DNA of 64,000 bases from Flavobacterium terrae (GCF_900142035.1 NZ_FQZI01000002.1:248001-312000); one strand, 5' to 3'; positions 43,708 through 52,155 are shown, counted from the stretch's first letter. A program made the numbers and translations. Notes: generated by a model not told the origin, from the sequence alone.

Positions 43708-44616
43708 CTATTTAGCTAATATTTCTTCTAAAGCCGATCGGATTGAATTAAACTTAAATTCAAAACCTTCGGCTTGGATTTTAGCTGAACTAACATTTTG
43801 ACTATCCACAAGTAACAAATGCATTTCTCCTAAAATAAATTTAAGCATAAATTTAGGAATATTTGGCAACAGCAAAGGAACATCACAAGCTTCCGCTATT
43901 TCGGTCGTTAATTCTTTATTTGTTATAGGATTGGGAGCAACTGCATTATATACTCCATCTAATTTTTTATCAATTGCAAATAAAAACATTGCAGCTAAGT
44001 CTTTAATATGAATCCATGACTGCATTTGTTTACCAGAACCAAAAGGTGATCCCATTGCCATTTTTATGGGCTTAATCATTTGAGCCAAAACACCACCATC
44101 CTTAGACAAAACTAAACCTATTCTAAACTTACAAACTTTTATCTCTAGACGATTAATTTGATTGACTGAATCTTCCCATTTTGAGACTACATTACTTAAA
44201 AATGTATCTTTAAAACCAGTAAATTCTTCTGTATATAAATAAGTAAGATCACTTGGATAAATTCCAATAGCTGAAGCCGATATGACCTGAGTTACACTAT
44301 GCGGATTATGCTTTAAAGTATTATATAAAAGATTTGCAGATAGAATTCTACTTTCTAAAATATCTTCTTTGTTTTTTGAAGTCCATCTTTGAGCAATAGT
44401 AGAACCTGCGAGGTTAATAATTACATCAACACCTATTAAGCAATTCTCATCTATAACTCCTGCTTCTGGATTCCAATAAAAACCATTATAATTAGGCTGG
44501 TATTGTATTTTGTTTTTGGAAGTAGTTAAGTAGTTAATTTTTACACCATTTTGCAAAAGTAAATCCACAACTCCCTTGCCAACTAAACCAGTTGCACCTG
44601 TAATTAAAACTTTCAT
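43708..44616 (-). CDS. TIGR01777 family NAD(P)-dependent oxidoreductase (epimerase-like)
   Basis: The 302-residue protein begins with the Rossmann nucleotide loop ITGATGLVGKGVVDLL and has the YfcH/TIGR01777 pattern: NLAGSTIAQRWTSKNKEDILESRI, SASAIGIYPSD, FRIGLVLSKDGGVLAQMIKPIKMAMGSPFGSGKQMQSWIHIKDLAAMF and the C-terminal DUF1731-like domain around LPNIPKFMLKFILGEMHLLLVDSQNV. It is a short-chain-dehydrogenase-fold enzyme with unknown substrate. A TAAATTTG element (44635-44642) lies upstream on the minus strand. Confidence 0.92.
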   Translation of the reverse strand: MKVLITGATGLVGKGVVDLLLQNGVKINYLTTSKNKIQYQPNYNGFYWNPEAGVIDENCLIGVDVIINLAGSTIAQRWTSKNKEDILESRILSANLLYNTLKHNPHSVTQVISASAIGIYPSDLTYLYTEEFTGFKDTFLSNVVSKWEDSVNQINRLEIKVCKFRIGLVLSKDGGVLAQMIKPIKMAMGSPFGSGKQMQSWIHIKDLAAMFLFAIDKKLDGVYNAVAPNPITNKELTTEIAEACDVPLLLPNIPKFMLKFILGEMHLLLVDSQNVSSAKIQAEGFEFKFNSIRSALEEILAK

Positions 44617-44696
44617 AGCTTAGGACTTTTCTTTCAAATTTACAGAAAGATTGTCATAAGTATTTGCTAATTGTAGGTATTTTAACTTTTGTCTAT

Positions 44697-45152
44697 TTAT
44701 TTTTTAACACGAATTGTCCATTCAAATTCCATTATTGAAACTTGATCTCCTTTTTCATCTGTTCCGATAGATTTCATCCAAAAAGTTTGCCCCTCTCCAG
44801 TAGCAATAGTATTTTTAATTGCTTCTGTAATTAAATGCCCATCTGTACAAGTAAAAGTAATTCTACCTGTTGCTTTTTTAGTAAACGTCCCTTTATTATT
44901 AGCCACAAGCATCGAAATACTTTTGCCACTATCTTTTATTTGCTTCATTACTAAAGCACCAGTAGTCAATTCGGCAGCCATAGCTTGAACAGCAAAATAC
45001 ATTGAGTTAAATGGATTTTGATTAAACCAACGATGTTTAACAGAAGCTACACATTTTGTATCCTCGATAACTTTAACACGAACTCCAGACCAAAAAGCCG
45101 AAGGTAATTTGAAAAATAAAAAAGTATTCAATTTTGCTGGTGTAAACTTCAT
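44697..45152 (-). CDS. DUF4442 hotdog-fold thioesterase-like protein
   Basis: This 151-residue protein has the DUF4442 hotdog fold with PSAFWSGVRVKVIEDTKCVASVKHRWFNQNPFNSMYFAVQAMAAELTTGALVMK, the strand-helix-strand core with the FNSMYFAVQ phrase typical of the family, and an ending VSIMEFEWTIRVKK. Members are assumed to be acyl-CoA thioesterases. It sits between two genes on other strands and has no close partner. Catalytic residues cannot be assigned by eye. Confidence 0.85.
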   Translation of the reverse strand: MKFTPAKLNTFLFFKLPSAFWSGVRVKVIEDTKCVASVKHRWFNQNPFNSMYFAVQAMAAELTTGALVMKQIKDSGKSISMLVANNKGTFTKKATGRITFTCTDGHLITEAIKNTIATGEGQTFWMKSIGTDEKGDQVSIMEFEWTIRVKK

Positions 45153-45184
45153 AACGCTATATTTTTCGCTAATCTACAAAAAAA

Positions 45185-45253
45185 TACTATGCGCGCCTAA
45201 TATTTTTAATTGTTAATTTTATGTTAAATTACATTACTTTGTTTTGCATAGTA
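45185..45253. promoter_or_regulatory. inverted repeat pair over the DUF4870-padR promoter
   Basis: TACTATGC (45185-45192) and GCATAGTA (45246-45253) are perfect inverted copies. The second overlaps the -33 TTG of the operon promoter (45244-45246). It could be a looping operator for the PadR-type regulator encoded in the same operon. This is inference from position. Confidence 0.45.
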
Positions 45254-45275
45254 CCTGTTTTTTACCTTATCTTTG
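45244..45275 (+). promoter_or_regulatory. promoter of the DUF4870-padR-pspC operon
   Basis: TTG (45244-45246) and TATCTTTG (45268-45275) are separated by 21 bases, a full match to the flavobacterial consensus. The leader to the ATG at 45359 is about 75 bases. Confidence 0.78.
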
Positions 45276-45358
45276 TATAAGAAATTAATAAGCTAAAGAC
45301 AGTATTATTCAGTTTCAATAATTATTAAACATAATTAATCAAATAAAAACAATCAATC

Positions 45359-45823
45359 ATGGAAACATTAACTATCACAAAACACGAAAAAAATTATGCA
45401 TCACTTTTACAATTAAGTGCTTTTACAAAATTCATAATTCCTTTTGGTAATTATATAGTACCATTCATTTTATGGTCTACTAAAAAGAAAGAATCTTCAT
45501 TTATTGACTACAATGGTAAACAAATATTAAACTTTCAATTAAGTATTTTAATGTATAGTATATTTCTAGGCATTTTAGCAATCCCAACAATTGTAGGAAC
45601 CGTATTAAGTAATTTTACTTGGTCAGAATTAGAAAGTGGCAATATAGTTTTAGACAACATGCAAATTAACAACCTAATTGGTTTAGGTGTTTTTGGATTC
45701 ATCTGCGGAGCATTATTTGTTGTTCTTAAAGTAGTAGAGTTTTTCTATATTATTTATGGAGCCATTAAAGCTAACGAAGGAGAATATTTCAGATACCCTT
45801 TAACAATCAACTTTATAAAATAA
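45359..45823 (+). CDS. DUF4870 domain-containing membrane protein
   Basis: The 154-residue protein has the DUF4870 (Tic20-like) layout with four hydrophobic helices: HLSAFTKFIIPFGNYIVPFILWSTKKKESSFIDYNGKQILNFQLS is its hallmark (here YASLLQLSAFTKFIIPFGNYIVP), with the conserved DYNGKQILNFQ segment. Further helices follow at residues about 65-85 and 100-130. Its role is unknown. It heads the operon with padR, PspC, M23 and GIN genes, with a repeat-rich 88-bp gap before padR. Confidence 0.85.
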   Translation: METLTITKHEKNYASLLQLSAFTKFIIPFGNYIVPFILWSTKKKESSFIDYNGKQILNFQLSILMYSIFLGILAIPTIVGTVLSNFTWSELESGNIVLDNMQINNLIGLGVFGFICGALFVVLKVVEFFYIIYGAIKANEGEYFRYPLTINFIK

Positions 45824-45832
45824 GTTAAGTTT

Positions 45833-45876
45833 CAATCATCAATCATCAATCATCATCATCAATCATCATCAATCAA
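45833..45876. repeat. simple-sequence repeat of ATCAATC/CAT units
   Basis: A 44-base stretch is built only from CAATCAT and CAT units, in the gap between the DUF4870 and padR genes and 36 bases before the padR start. Slippage could change its length. The start of the M23 gene (47966 onward) also has CAATCATC-like phrases. Confidence 0.8.
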
Positions 45877-45911
45877 AAAATGAACAGTTTAACAACAAAA
45901 AAAGAAATCTT

Positions 45912-46241
45912 ATGAACATTGAGAACACAAAAGCTCAGATGCGCAAAGGAGTTTTAGAGTTCTGCATCTTATCAGTACTAAAAGAAAAAGATGCCTACAC
46001 TTCAGAAATTCTTGACACTCTGAAAAACGCAAAGTTACTAGTAGTGGAAGGAACAGTATATCCCCTATTAACTAGATTAAAAAACGACGGATTATTAACT
46101 TACCGTTGGGAAGAATCAACATCAGGTCCACCAAGAAAATATTACGGATTAACCGAAGAAGGGCATGAATTTTTAAAAGAATTAAACGTAACCTGGAACG
46201 AATTAGCCGGGGCTGTAAACACAATAACATCACAAAACTAA
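45912..46241 (+). CDS. PadR family transcriptional regulator
   Basis: The 109-residue protein is a PadR winged-helix regulator without the long C-terminal extension: MRKGVLEFCILSVLKEKDAYTSEILDTLKNAKLLVVEGTVYPLLTRLKNDGLLTYRWEESTSGPPRKYYGLTEEGHEFL. The recognition helix is in VVEGTVYPLLTRL and the wing carries SGPPRKYY. It is 5 bp upstream of a PspC protein whose N-terminus is a HAAS-like module, the usual partner of PadR regulators. It may repress its own operon in response to membrane state. Confidence 0.94.
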   Translation: MNIENTKAQMRKGVLEFCILSVLKEKDAYTSEILDTLKNAKLLVVEGTVYPLLTRLKNDGLLTYRWEESTSGPPRKYYGLTEEGHEFLKELNVTWNELAGAVNTITSQN

Positions 46242-46246
46242 AAGCT

Positions 46247-47962
46247 ATGAACAAGACAGTAAATATGAATCTAGGAGGCTTCTTTTTCCATATAGATGAA
46301 GATGCTTATCAAAAATTGAATCGTTATTTTGAGGCGATACGCAGTTCACTTTCAAGTGAAGGACGTGACGAAATCATGAACGATATTGAAAGTAGAGTTT
46401 CAGAATTATTTTCTGAAAAACTAGTAAATAGCAAACAAGTTCTTAGCCTTAAAGATGTAGACGATGTTATCGCTATCATGGGACAACCTGAAGATTATAA
46501 AATTGAAGATGGCCCAACAACAGCTCAATCAAACTATACCTATAGTAGCAAATCAAAAAAATTATACCGAGATAAAGACAAAAGTATAATTGGAGGAGTT
46601 TGTACAGGGTTATCACATTATTTTGGGATTGATACTGTTTGGATAAGAATATTGTTTATAGTTTCTCCTTTTGTAACAGCTGGTACATCCTTGTTAATAT
46701 ATATTATTCTTTGGGCAGTAACTCCTGAAGCAGTAACAACATCTGAAAAATTAGAAATGATGGGAGAACCAATAACTGTTTCTAATATTGAAAAAAAAGT
46801 AAAGGAGGAACTTGATGCTCTCTCTGAGAGGTTCAAGGGAGCAGATTATAGCAAAATGAGCGAAAATGTTAAAAATGGTGCTCAGAGAGTTGGAAACTCT
46901 CTAGGTGATGTAATTATAAGCATTATGAAAGTCTTTTCTAAATTCATAGGCGCAATTATGATATTTATTGGAAGCGTTACCATTATAGGCTTATTAATTA
47001 GCTTAATAACATTAGGATCAACTTCTAACTTAAGCATGCCTTGGTTAGATTATTTTAACACATTCAATTATACTAATACTTCAATGTGGCTAATTGCATT
47101 CATGTTCTTTTTAGCTATCGGAATTCCATTTTTCTTATTAATACTTTTAGGATTAAAAATTTTAGTTCCTCATTTAAAATCTATCGGAAATATTGCAAAA
47201 TATACATTGCTAGCTTTATGGATTTTATCAGTAGGTGTATTAATCACTCTTGGAGTTCGTCAAGCATCTGAGGTAGCTTTTGAAAATAAAGTTGTTACTA
47301 AAGAAATGATTAATTTAAAACCTAATGATACTTTAGAAGTAAAATTCAAAAACAATGATTACTTCACTAAACATAATTATCATAATGTAGATTTTGAATT
47401 TGTTCAAGATTCTTTAGGTAGAGATGTTATTTATTCAAACGACATTAATTTTGAAGTTCTACCAACAGATGAAAAACAAGCCTATATTCAAATTGAAAAA
47501 GAATCAAACGGAAAATCGTTTTCAGAAGCTAAACAAAGAGCATCAAACATTGAATACAAATTTAAAGTTGAAGGAAATAAAATAATTTTTGACAACTATT
47601 TCCTGACAGAAGTAAAAAACAAATTCCGTGGACAAGAAGTAATGATTTATTTATACTTACCAAAAGGAACTTATTTTAAACCCCATGAAAGTGTTGAAGA
47701 TTTTGATAGCTCAGACAATGACTTTTTCAATTTACACTACAGTTCTGACAAATACACTTACAAAGTTGAAGACAGCAAAGTTAAATGCTTAAACTGTCCT
47801 GTTGATGAGAACGAGTGGGACGATGTAGAAGACAACAAAAGCCACACTGTTATCATAGATGAAAACGGAGTAAAAATTAAAAGAGACACTGTAATTTCAA
47901 ATTCTAAAGAAATTAAAGAATTAAAAATTAATGAAGATGGTATCATCATCAAAACTAAATAA
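46247..47962 (+). CDS. PspC domain protein with HAAS-like N-terminus
   Basis: The 571-residue protein has a HAAS-type N-terminal domain (residues about 10-88: FFFHIDEDAYQKLNRYFEAIRSSLSSEGRDEIMNDIESRVSELFSEKL), then a PspC domain (about 105-165: KLYRDKDKSIIGGVCTGLSHYFGIDTVWIRILFIV...ILWAVTPEA), three further membrane helices (about 228-340) and a long C-terminal extracytoplasmic part. PspC proteins respond to membrane stress. The gene lies between padR and an M23 peptidase, with 5 and 3 bp spacing. The HAAS-PadR pairing suggests that it conveys the membrane signal to PadR. Confidence 0.92.
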   Translation: MNKTVNMNLGGFFFHIDEDAYQKLNRYFEAIRSSLSSEGRDEIMNDIESRVSELFSEKLVNSKQVLSLKDVDDVIAIMGQPEDYKIEDGPTTAQSNYTYSSKSKKLYRDKDKSIIGGVCTGLSHYFGIDTVWIRILFIVSPFVTAGTSLLIYIILWAVTPEAVTTSEKLEMMGEPITVSNIEKKVKEELDALSERFKGADYSKMSENVKNGAQRVGNSLGDVIISIMKVFSKFIGAIMIFIGSVTIIGLLISLITLGSTSNLSMPWLDYFNTFNYTNTSMWLIAFMFFLAIGIPFFLLILLGLKILVPHLKSIGNIAKYTLLALWILSVGVLITLGVRQASEVAFENKVVTKEMINLKPNDTLEVKFKNNDYFTKHNYHNVDFEFVQDSLGRDVIYSNDINFEVLPTDEKQAYIQIEKESNGKSFSEAKQRASNIEYKFKVEGNKIIFDNYFLTEVKNKFRGQEVMIYLYLPKGTYFKPHESVEDFDSSDNDFFNLHYSSDKYTYKVEDSKVKCLNCPVDENEWDDVEDNKSHTVIIDENGVKIKRDTVISNSKEIKELKINEDGIIIKTK

Positions 47963-47965
47963 TTA

Positions 47966-49045
47966 ATGCAAATCATCAATCAAAAAATCGATCAATCACT
48001 TTTATTATTGGGGTTACTATCAATGGGTAGTTTAGTTTCTGCTCAAAATTCGATCAAAATTGAACATTTTCCTAAAGACCCATTAATAGAAATAGTTAAT
48101 AACAGTAGTTTTGTGAACTTCGATTTCAAAATCACAAATAGTTCTGCTGATACATTAAAATTAACCAAAGTTGAAATTCATTGTTTAGACAAAAACAATG
48201 TGCTAATTCAACAAAAGTTCTTAGACAATAACGGAACAGCTCCAAGTATAAACACCATTCCTTCTACAGTTTGGAATGGTGTTTCTCAGAAGCTACTATT
48301 TAACCCATTTCCTGAAATAAATTCAGTAACTGAAAAACTTGAATATAATTTCATTTTTAATGATTCGATAGAGTTAAAGCATATCATTGAACCAAAAAAA
48401 TACTCTCAACCTGACAATTTTATTTTGCCTTTAAAAGAGAAATTATTGGTATATGACGCACATGATTTAAACTCACACCATCGTCGCTTTGATTATGAAT
48501 TTGATTTCATCAAACAACTGGGTTTTTCTTCAAATTTCATGCGATACGCTTATGACTTTGCTGTTTTAGATCAAAACAACAATCAATATTCTGGAAAAGG
48601 GGAAAATAACACAGAATGGATTGGTTTTGGTAAAGAAGTTTTAGCTGTTGCAGATGGAGAGATAATTGCTATAGAAACGAATCAAAAAGACGACAAGCAA
48701 TTTGATGTACCTTCTCTGAAGAATAATCCACTTGCCTTGTATGGTAATTATATTGTTATAAAACACAACAATAATGTTTTAAGCATGTATGCACATTTAC
48801 AAAACAACAGTTCAAAACATCTTAAAAAGGGAGATAAAATAAAACAAGGGGAAGTCATTGGTCAAATAGGAACTTCTGGAAGTTCGTTTTTTCCTCACTT
48901 ACATTTTGAAGTTAGAAACAGCATCGACCATAAAGCAGAAGGTATTCCTTCATATTTTTCAAATTTTGACTTATATTTAGGTTCTCAAAAAAAAACAATC
49001 AAAAAAGCAACTGTTACCACTGGTGACATTATAAAATCAAAATAA
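47966..49045 (+). CDS. M23 family metallopeptidase (LytM-type)
   Basis: The 359-residue protein has an N-terminal signal sequence (ending LVSAQ), a beta-rich N-terminal region, and a C-terminal LytM/M23 domain with HxxxD-type segment SNFMRYAYDFAVLDQNN, GEVLAVADGEIIAIE-like core (GFGKEVLAVADGEIIAIET), the HLHFEVRN motif (zinc and catalytic His) and YAHLQNNSSKHLKKGDKIKQGEVIGQIGTSG. It would cleave peptidoglycan cross-bridges or act on them structurally. It is in the envelope-stress operon with padR and PspC, fitting a cell-wall remodelling role. Confidence 0.9.
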   Translation: MQIINQKIDQSLLLLGLLSMGSLVSAQNSIKIEHFPKDPLIEIVNNSSFVNFDFKITNSSADTLKLTKVEIHCLDKNNVLIQQKFLDNNGTAPSINTIPSTVWNGVSQKLLFNPFPEINSVTEKLEYNFIFNDSIELKHIIEPKKYSQPDNFILPLKEKLLVYDAHDLNSHHRRFDYEFDFIKQLGFSSNFMRYAYDFAVLDQNNNQYSGKGENNTEWIGFGKEVLAVADGEIIAIETNQKDDKQFDVPSLKNNPLALYGNYIVIKHNNNVLSMYAHLQNNSSKHLKKGDKIKQGEVIGQIGTSGSSFFPHLHFEVRNSIDHKAEGIPSYFSNFDLYLGSQKKTIKKATVTTGDIIKSK

Positions 49046-49064
49046 ACAACTAAAAAATACTATT

Positions 49065-49802
49065 ATGATAAAACTAATGATTCATCTAACAAAATTAATA
49101 ATAGTCACATGCGTAGCATTGCTATTTAGTTCTTGCAACATGTCATTTGGTGGCAATGCAATTACAGGAAGTGGAAATGTAGTTTCCAAAGAAAGAAAAG
49201 TTGACGATTTTACAAAAATAGAATTAAAAAGAGGTTTAGACTGTGAAGTAAAACAAGCAGATGCTTTTAAAGTTGTAGTAGAAGCAGATGACAATCTTCA
49301 AGAAGGAATTATTACAAAAGTAGAAAACGGCACTCTTGTCATAGATTCTGAATACAACAACTACAAAAATGTAAAATCAAAAACAGTTTACATATATATG
49401 CCAATAGTTGATGAAATTGAAACTACAAGTGGTTCTAGTTTAAAAACTAGTGGTGTTATCAAAGGAAACAATATTCATCTTAAATCAAGTAGTGGAAGTT
49501 CATTAAAAGCCGAAATAGAATCTGAAAACTTATCTTTAGAATCTACTAGCGGAAGTACACTTACAGTTTCTGGAAAAGCAATTGAATTATCCACTTTATC
49601 ATCGAGCGGAAGTACCATAGATGCAACGAATCTTTTAGCAAACAATGTTCACTCGCAAAGTACAAGTGGCAGCAATACTGAAGTAAGCCCAATACTAAAC
49701 TTAAAAGCTCAAGCTTCAAGCGGTTCAAGTATAGAATATGCAAAAGTTCCTAAAACGATTAGCAAGCAAGAAAGCTCTGGCGGAAGTGTCTCGACAAAAT
49801 AA
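49065..49802 (+). CDS. GIN (DUF2807) domain lipoprotein with Ser-Gly repeats
   Basis: The 245-residue product has a lipoprotein signal (lipobox SSC in CVALLFSSCNMSFGG) and a DUF2807/GIN-type beta-helix: GSGNVVSKERKVDDFTKIELKRGLDCEVKQAD, followed by seven rungs each ending in a serine/glycine turn such as SSGSSL, TSGSTL and SSGSTI. Such proteins form short right-handed solenoids on the cell surface. It is the last gene of the PadR-PspC operon and is followed by a terminator; a paralogue lies 73 bp downstream under a separate promoter. Confidence 0.88.
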   Translation: MIKLMIHLTKLIIVTCVALLFSSCNMSFGGNAITGSGNVVSKERKVDDFTKIELKRGLDCEVKQADAFKVVVEADDNLQEGIITKVENGTLVIDSEYNNYKNVKSKTVYIYMPIVDEIETTSGSSLKTSGVIKGNNIHLKSSSGSSLKAEIESENLSLESTSGSTLTVSGKAIELSTLSSSGSTIDATNLLANNVHSQSTSGSNTEVSPILNLKAQASSGSSIEYAKVPKTISKQESSGGSVSTK

Positions 49803-49815
49803 ATATCAAAATAAA

Positions 49816-49842
49816 AAACATCAGCTTTGCTGGTGTTTTTTT
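49816..49842 (+). terminator. rho-independent terminator after the PadR-PspC operon
   Basis: AACATCAGC (49817-49825) pairs with GCTGGTGTT (49829-49837) apart from one T-G pair, over a TTT loop, and then a T tract follows. Confidence 0.82.
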
Positions 49843-49843
49843 A

Positions 49844-49851
49844 TATATTTG
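49844..49851 (+). promoter_or_regulatory. TAnnTTTG promoter -7 element before the second GIN gene
   Basis: TATATTTG sits just after the terminator and 23 bases before the ATG at 49875. No clean TTG lies 17-23 bases upstream, so it is a partial match. Confidence 0.5.
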
Positions 49852-49874
49852 TGTAGAATCAAAATGCCTCAAAA

Positions 49875-50708
49875 ATGAAAAAATTTACACTCCTACTACT
49901 ATTAACCCTATCCTCTACTCTTATTTTTGCCCAAAAAAAAGAAAAAATAAAGGGTTCAAAAATCACTACTACTGAACGAAAAAAAATAGGAAGCTTTGAT
50001 CAAATTGAAGCAGAAGATAACCTTGAAATATTTTTAGTTAAAGGTGATAAAAGTGGTTTAGAAATCGAAACAGACGATAATTTACATGCTGCAATTGATT
50101 ATAAACTATATGGCACTGTTTTACGTTTAAACACAAATAAAGATATTTCTTCTTTTAAAAAATTAGAAGTTCGAATAACCTACACAGATAGTTTAAAACT
50201 AATTAGTAGTAAACACGAAACAAAAATCAATGCTCCATCAGGACTTGCTTTAAGCAACGTAACTATTAAAACTTATGATTATTCTAAAGCATATCTTAAT
50301 GTAGATTCTCCTAACTTCTCATTAATTGCTAATGATAAATCTAAAATCGAATTAAACTTGAAAAGTGACGATGCTTCTATAGAAATGAGTAAAAACACTG
50401 AACTTAAAGCATTAGTTACACTTAACAAATTAAAAATTGATCTTTATCAAAAAGCAGATGCTACTATTGAAGGCACAACAAATGACATGAAACTTCGATT
50501 AGACAACAATGCTAGTTACAACGGACAAAAACTCACTTCAAAAAGCTTAAACCTAACTACAGAGTCATATACAAAATGTGCTGTTAATACCAATGGTAAC
50601 TTAAGTATTACGGCATCTGGAAAAAGCGAAGTTGATATTTATGGCGATCCAAAAATTGAAATTAAAAAATTTGGTGACGATGCCATTTTAAGAAAAAAGT
50701 CAAAGTAA
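49875..50708 (+). CDS. GIN (DUF2807) domain secreted protein
   Basis: The 277-residue protein has a signal peptide (ending TLIFAQ) and a GIN beta-helix starting ERKKIGSFDQIEAEDNLEIFLVKGDKSGLEIETDDNLHAAIDY, the same family as the lipoprotein at 49065 but without the Ser-Gly rungs. Its rungs have more Asn and Lys. It is likely to be surface- or periplasm-exposed and structural. It is followed 1 bp later by a small membrane protein gene. Confidence 0.87.
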   Translation: MKKFTLLLLLTLSSTLIFAQKKEKIKGSKITTTERKKIGSFDQIEAEDNLEIFLVKGDKSGLEIETDDNLHAAIDYKLYGTVLRLNTNKDISSFKKLEVRITYTDSLKLISSKHETKINAPSGLALSNVTIKTYDYSKAYLNVDSPNFSLIANDKSKIELNLKSDDASIEMSKNTELKALVTLNKLKIDLYQKADATIEGTTNDMKLRLDNNASYNGQKLTSKSLNLTTESYTKCAVNTNGNLSITASGKSEVDIYGDPKIEIKKFGDDAILRKKSK

Positions 50709-50709
50709 A

Positions 50710-51057
50710 ATGAAACCTCCTAGTTTATTATTTTTAATAGTAAATTATTTCTATGTAGCAGTTTCTATATTATTACTTTTTTTTATTTCAACTTTCAATT
50801 TAGGCGCTCCTTGTTCTTTGTATAGTGAATTAATCGAACCTCCCTTCATTTATTTTTGGGGTCTATTATTTTCTAATTTAATTTTAGTAATTGTACTTGT
50901 AATAGCTTTGAAAATATTCTACAGACTACTTAAAATTGAAGAAAGTAGAATATCAAAATATTTTAAAATAAACTTAAAAATATTACTACTATTCGATTTT
51001 ATCTTTATCTCGATAAAACTAATTCAGTTAATACGATTTGCTGAAATCTACTGTTAA
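50710..51057 (+). CDS. small membrane protein of unknown function (115 aa)
   Basis: The 115-residue protein has three hydrophobic helices (YFYVAVSILLLFFISTFNL, FYFWGLLFSNLILVIVLVIALKIFY and ILLLFDFIFISIKLIQLIRF) and is basic in the loops (LLKIEESRISKYFKINLK). No family was recognised. It begins one base after the stop of the GIN gene, so it is translationally coupled. A strong bidirectional terminator follows. Confidence 0.65.
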   Translation: MKPPSLLFLIVNYFYVAVSILLLFFISTFNLGAPCSLYSELIEPPFIYFWGLLFSNLILVIVLVIALKIFYRLLKIEESRISKYFKINLKILLLFDFIFISIKLIQLIRFAEIYC

Positions 51058-51061
51058 TAAT

Positions 51062-51091
51062 AAAAAAGCCAGCTTTAAAGCTGGCTTTTTT
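51062..51091. terminator. bidirectional terminator before trxB
   Basis: AAAAAGCCAGCTTT and AAAGCTGGCTTTTT form a perfect stem with A and T runs, suitable for both the plus-strand GIN unit and the minus-strand trxB gene. Confidence 0.9.
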
Positions 51092-51108
51092 ATTATTATG
51101 GAAAGTTA

Positions 51109-52059
51109 TTAATGTTCTTTAGCAGCTAAATAACGTTCAGCATCTAATGCTGCCATACATCCAGTTCCTGCAGCTGTAATCGCTTGACGATATACATGAT
51201 CTGCTGCATCACCAGCTACAAATACACCAGGCACATTTGTTTTTGAAGTTCCTGGTTCATTTATAATGTATCCAGTTTCATCAAGAGTGATATACTCTTT
51301 AAAGATATCTGTATTGGGTTTATGACCAATAGCCACAAAGAAACCAGTAGCTGGAATCTCTTTTTTCTCTCCTGTTGCTCTATCAATAACTCTAACACCA
51401 GTAACCACTTGGCCATCTCCTAAAACCTCATCAGTTTCTGTATGCATTAAAATTTCGATGTTTTCAGTTTTACGAACGCGTGCTTCCATAATTTTTGAAG
51501 CTCTAAACTGTTCGCTACGTACCAACATTGTTACTTTTTTACACATTTTAGCCAAGTAATGTGCTTCTTCACAAGCACTATCCCCTGCTCCAACAATTAC
51601 CACTTCTTGATTTCTGTAAAAGAATCCGTCACATACCGCACAAGCAGAAACTCCACCACCCATGTTTAAATAATGTTGTTCTGAAGGCAATCCAAGATAT
51701 TTAGCCGAAGCACCTGTCGAAATAATTACTGTTTCGCAGTGTAATTCTTTAGTATCGTTAATCCAAACTTTGTGAACATCTCCTGAAAAATCAACTTTAG
51801 TAGCCCATCCATCACGAATATCTGTTCCAAATCGTTTTGCTTGCTCTTGCAATTGAACCATCATTTCAGGTCCCGTAACCCCTTCTGGATAACCCGGAAA
51901 ATTTTCTACTTCATTAGTCGTTGTTAACTGACCACCAGGTTGAGTACCTTGATATAATACTGGATTCATATTAGCTCTAGCCGCATAGATAGCTGCTGTA
52001 TAACCAGCAGGTCCAGAACCAATAATCAAACACTTAATTTTTTCTATAGAATCTGACAT
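51109..52059 (-). CDS. trxB: thioredoxin-disulfide reductase TrxB
   Basis: The start at ATG 52059 (MSDSIEKIKC) was chosen over a TTG at 52080, which overlaps the promoter element TATTTTTG (52078-52085). The 316-residue flavoprotein has FAD loop GSGPAGYTAAIYAARA, the redox-active CAVCDG (C140 and C143), an NADPH loop GAGDSACEEAHYLA and the FAD-binding ending GVFVAGDAADHVYRQAITAAGTGCMAALDAE. It reduces thioredoxin with NADPH in the cytosol. A promoter fits immediately upstream, and it stands alone. Confidence 0.97.
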   Translation of the reverse strand: MSDSIEKIKCLIIGSGPAGYTAAIYAARANMNPVLYQGTQPGGQLTTTNEVENFPGYPEGVTGPEMMVQLQEQAKRFGTDIRDGWATKVDFSGDVHKVWINDTKELHCETVIISTGASAKYLGLPSEQHYLNMGGGVSACAVCDGFFYRNQEVVIVGAGDSACEEAHYLAKMCKKVTMLVRSEQFRASKIMEARVRKTENIEILMHTETDEVLGDGQVVTGVRVIDRATGEKKEIPATGFFVAIGHKPNTDIFKEYITLDETGYIINEPGTSKTNVPGVFVAGDAADHVYRQAITAAGTGCMAALDAERYLAAKEH

Positions 52060-52077
52060 AATATTTTTTTTGAGCAC

Positions 52078-52112
52078 CAAAAATAATCAATTTAAAAACT
52101 ATAGTAAACAAA
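52078..52112 (-). promoter_or_regulatory. trxB promoter
   Basis: On the minus strand TATTTTTG (52078-52085) and TTTG (52109-52112) are separated by 23 bases. The leader to the ATG at 52059 is about 12 bases. Confidence 0.65.
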
Positions 52113-52155
52113 GTTCCATTACAGTTTTCAATAGTTTTATAAACAAAAACTGTAA

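Noticed and set aside
45833..45876. CAATCAT tract as the start of a CRISPR array
   Set aside because: Units are 3 and 7 bases long without spacers and no cas gene is present.
52060..52080. TrxB start at the TTG at 52080
   Set aside because: It overlaps the trxB promoter box; the ATG at 52059 gives the normal TrxB N-terminus.
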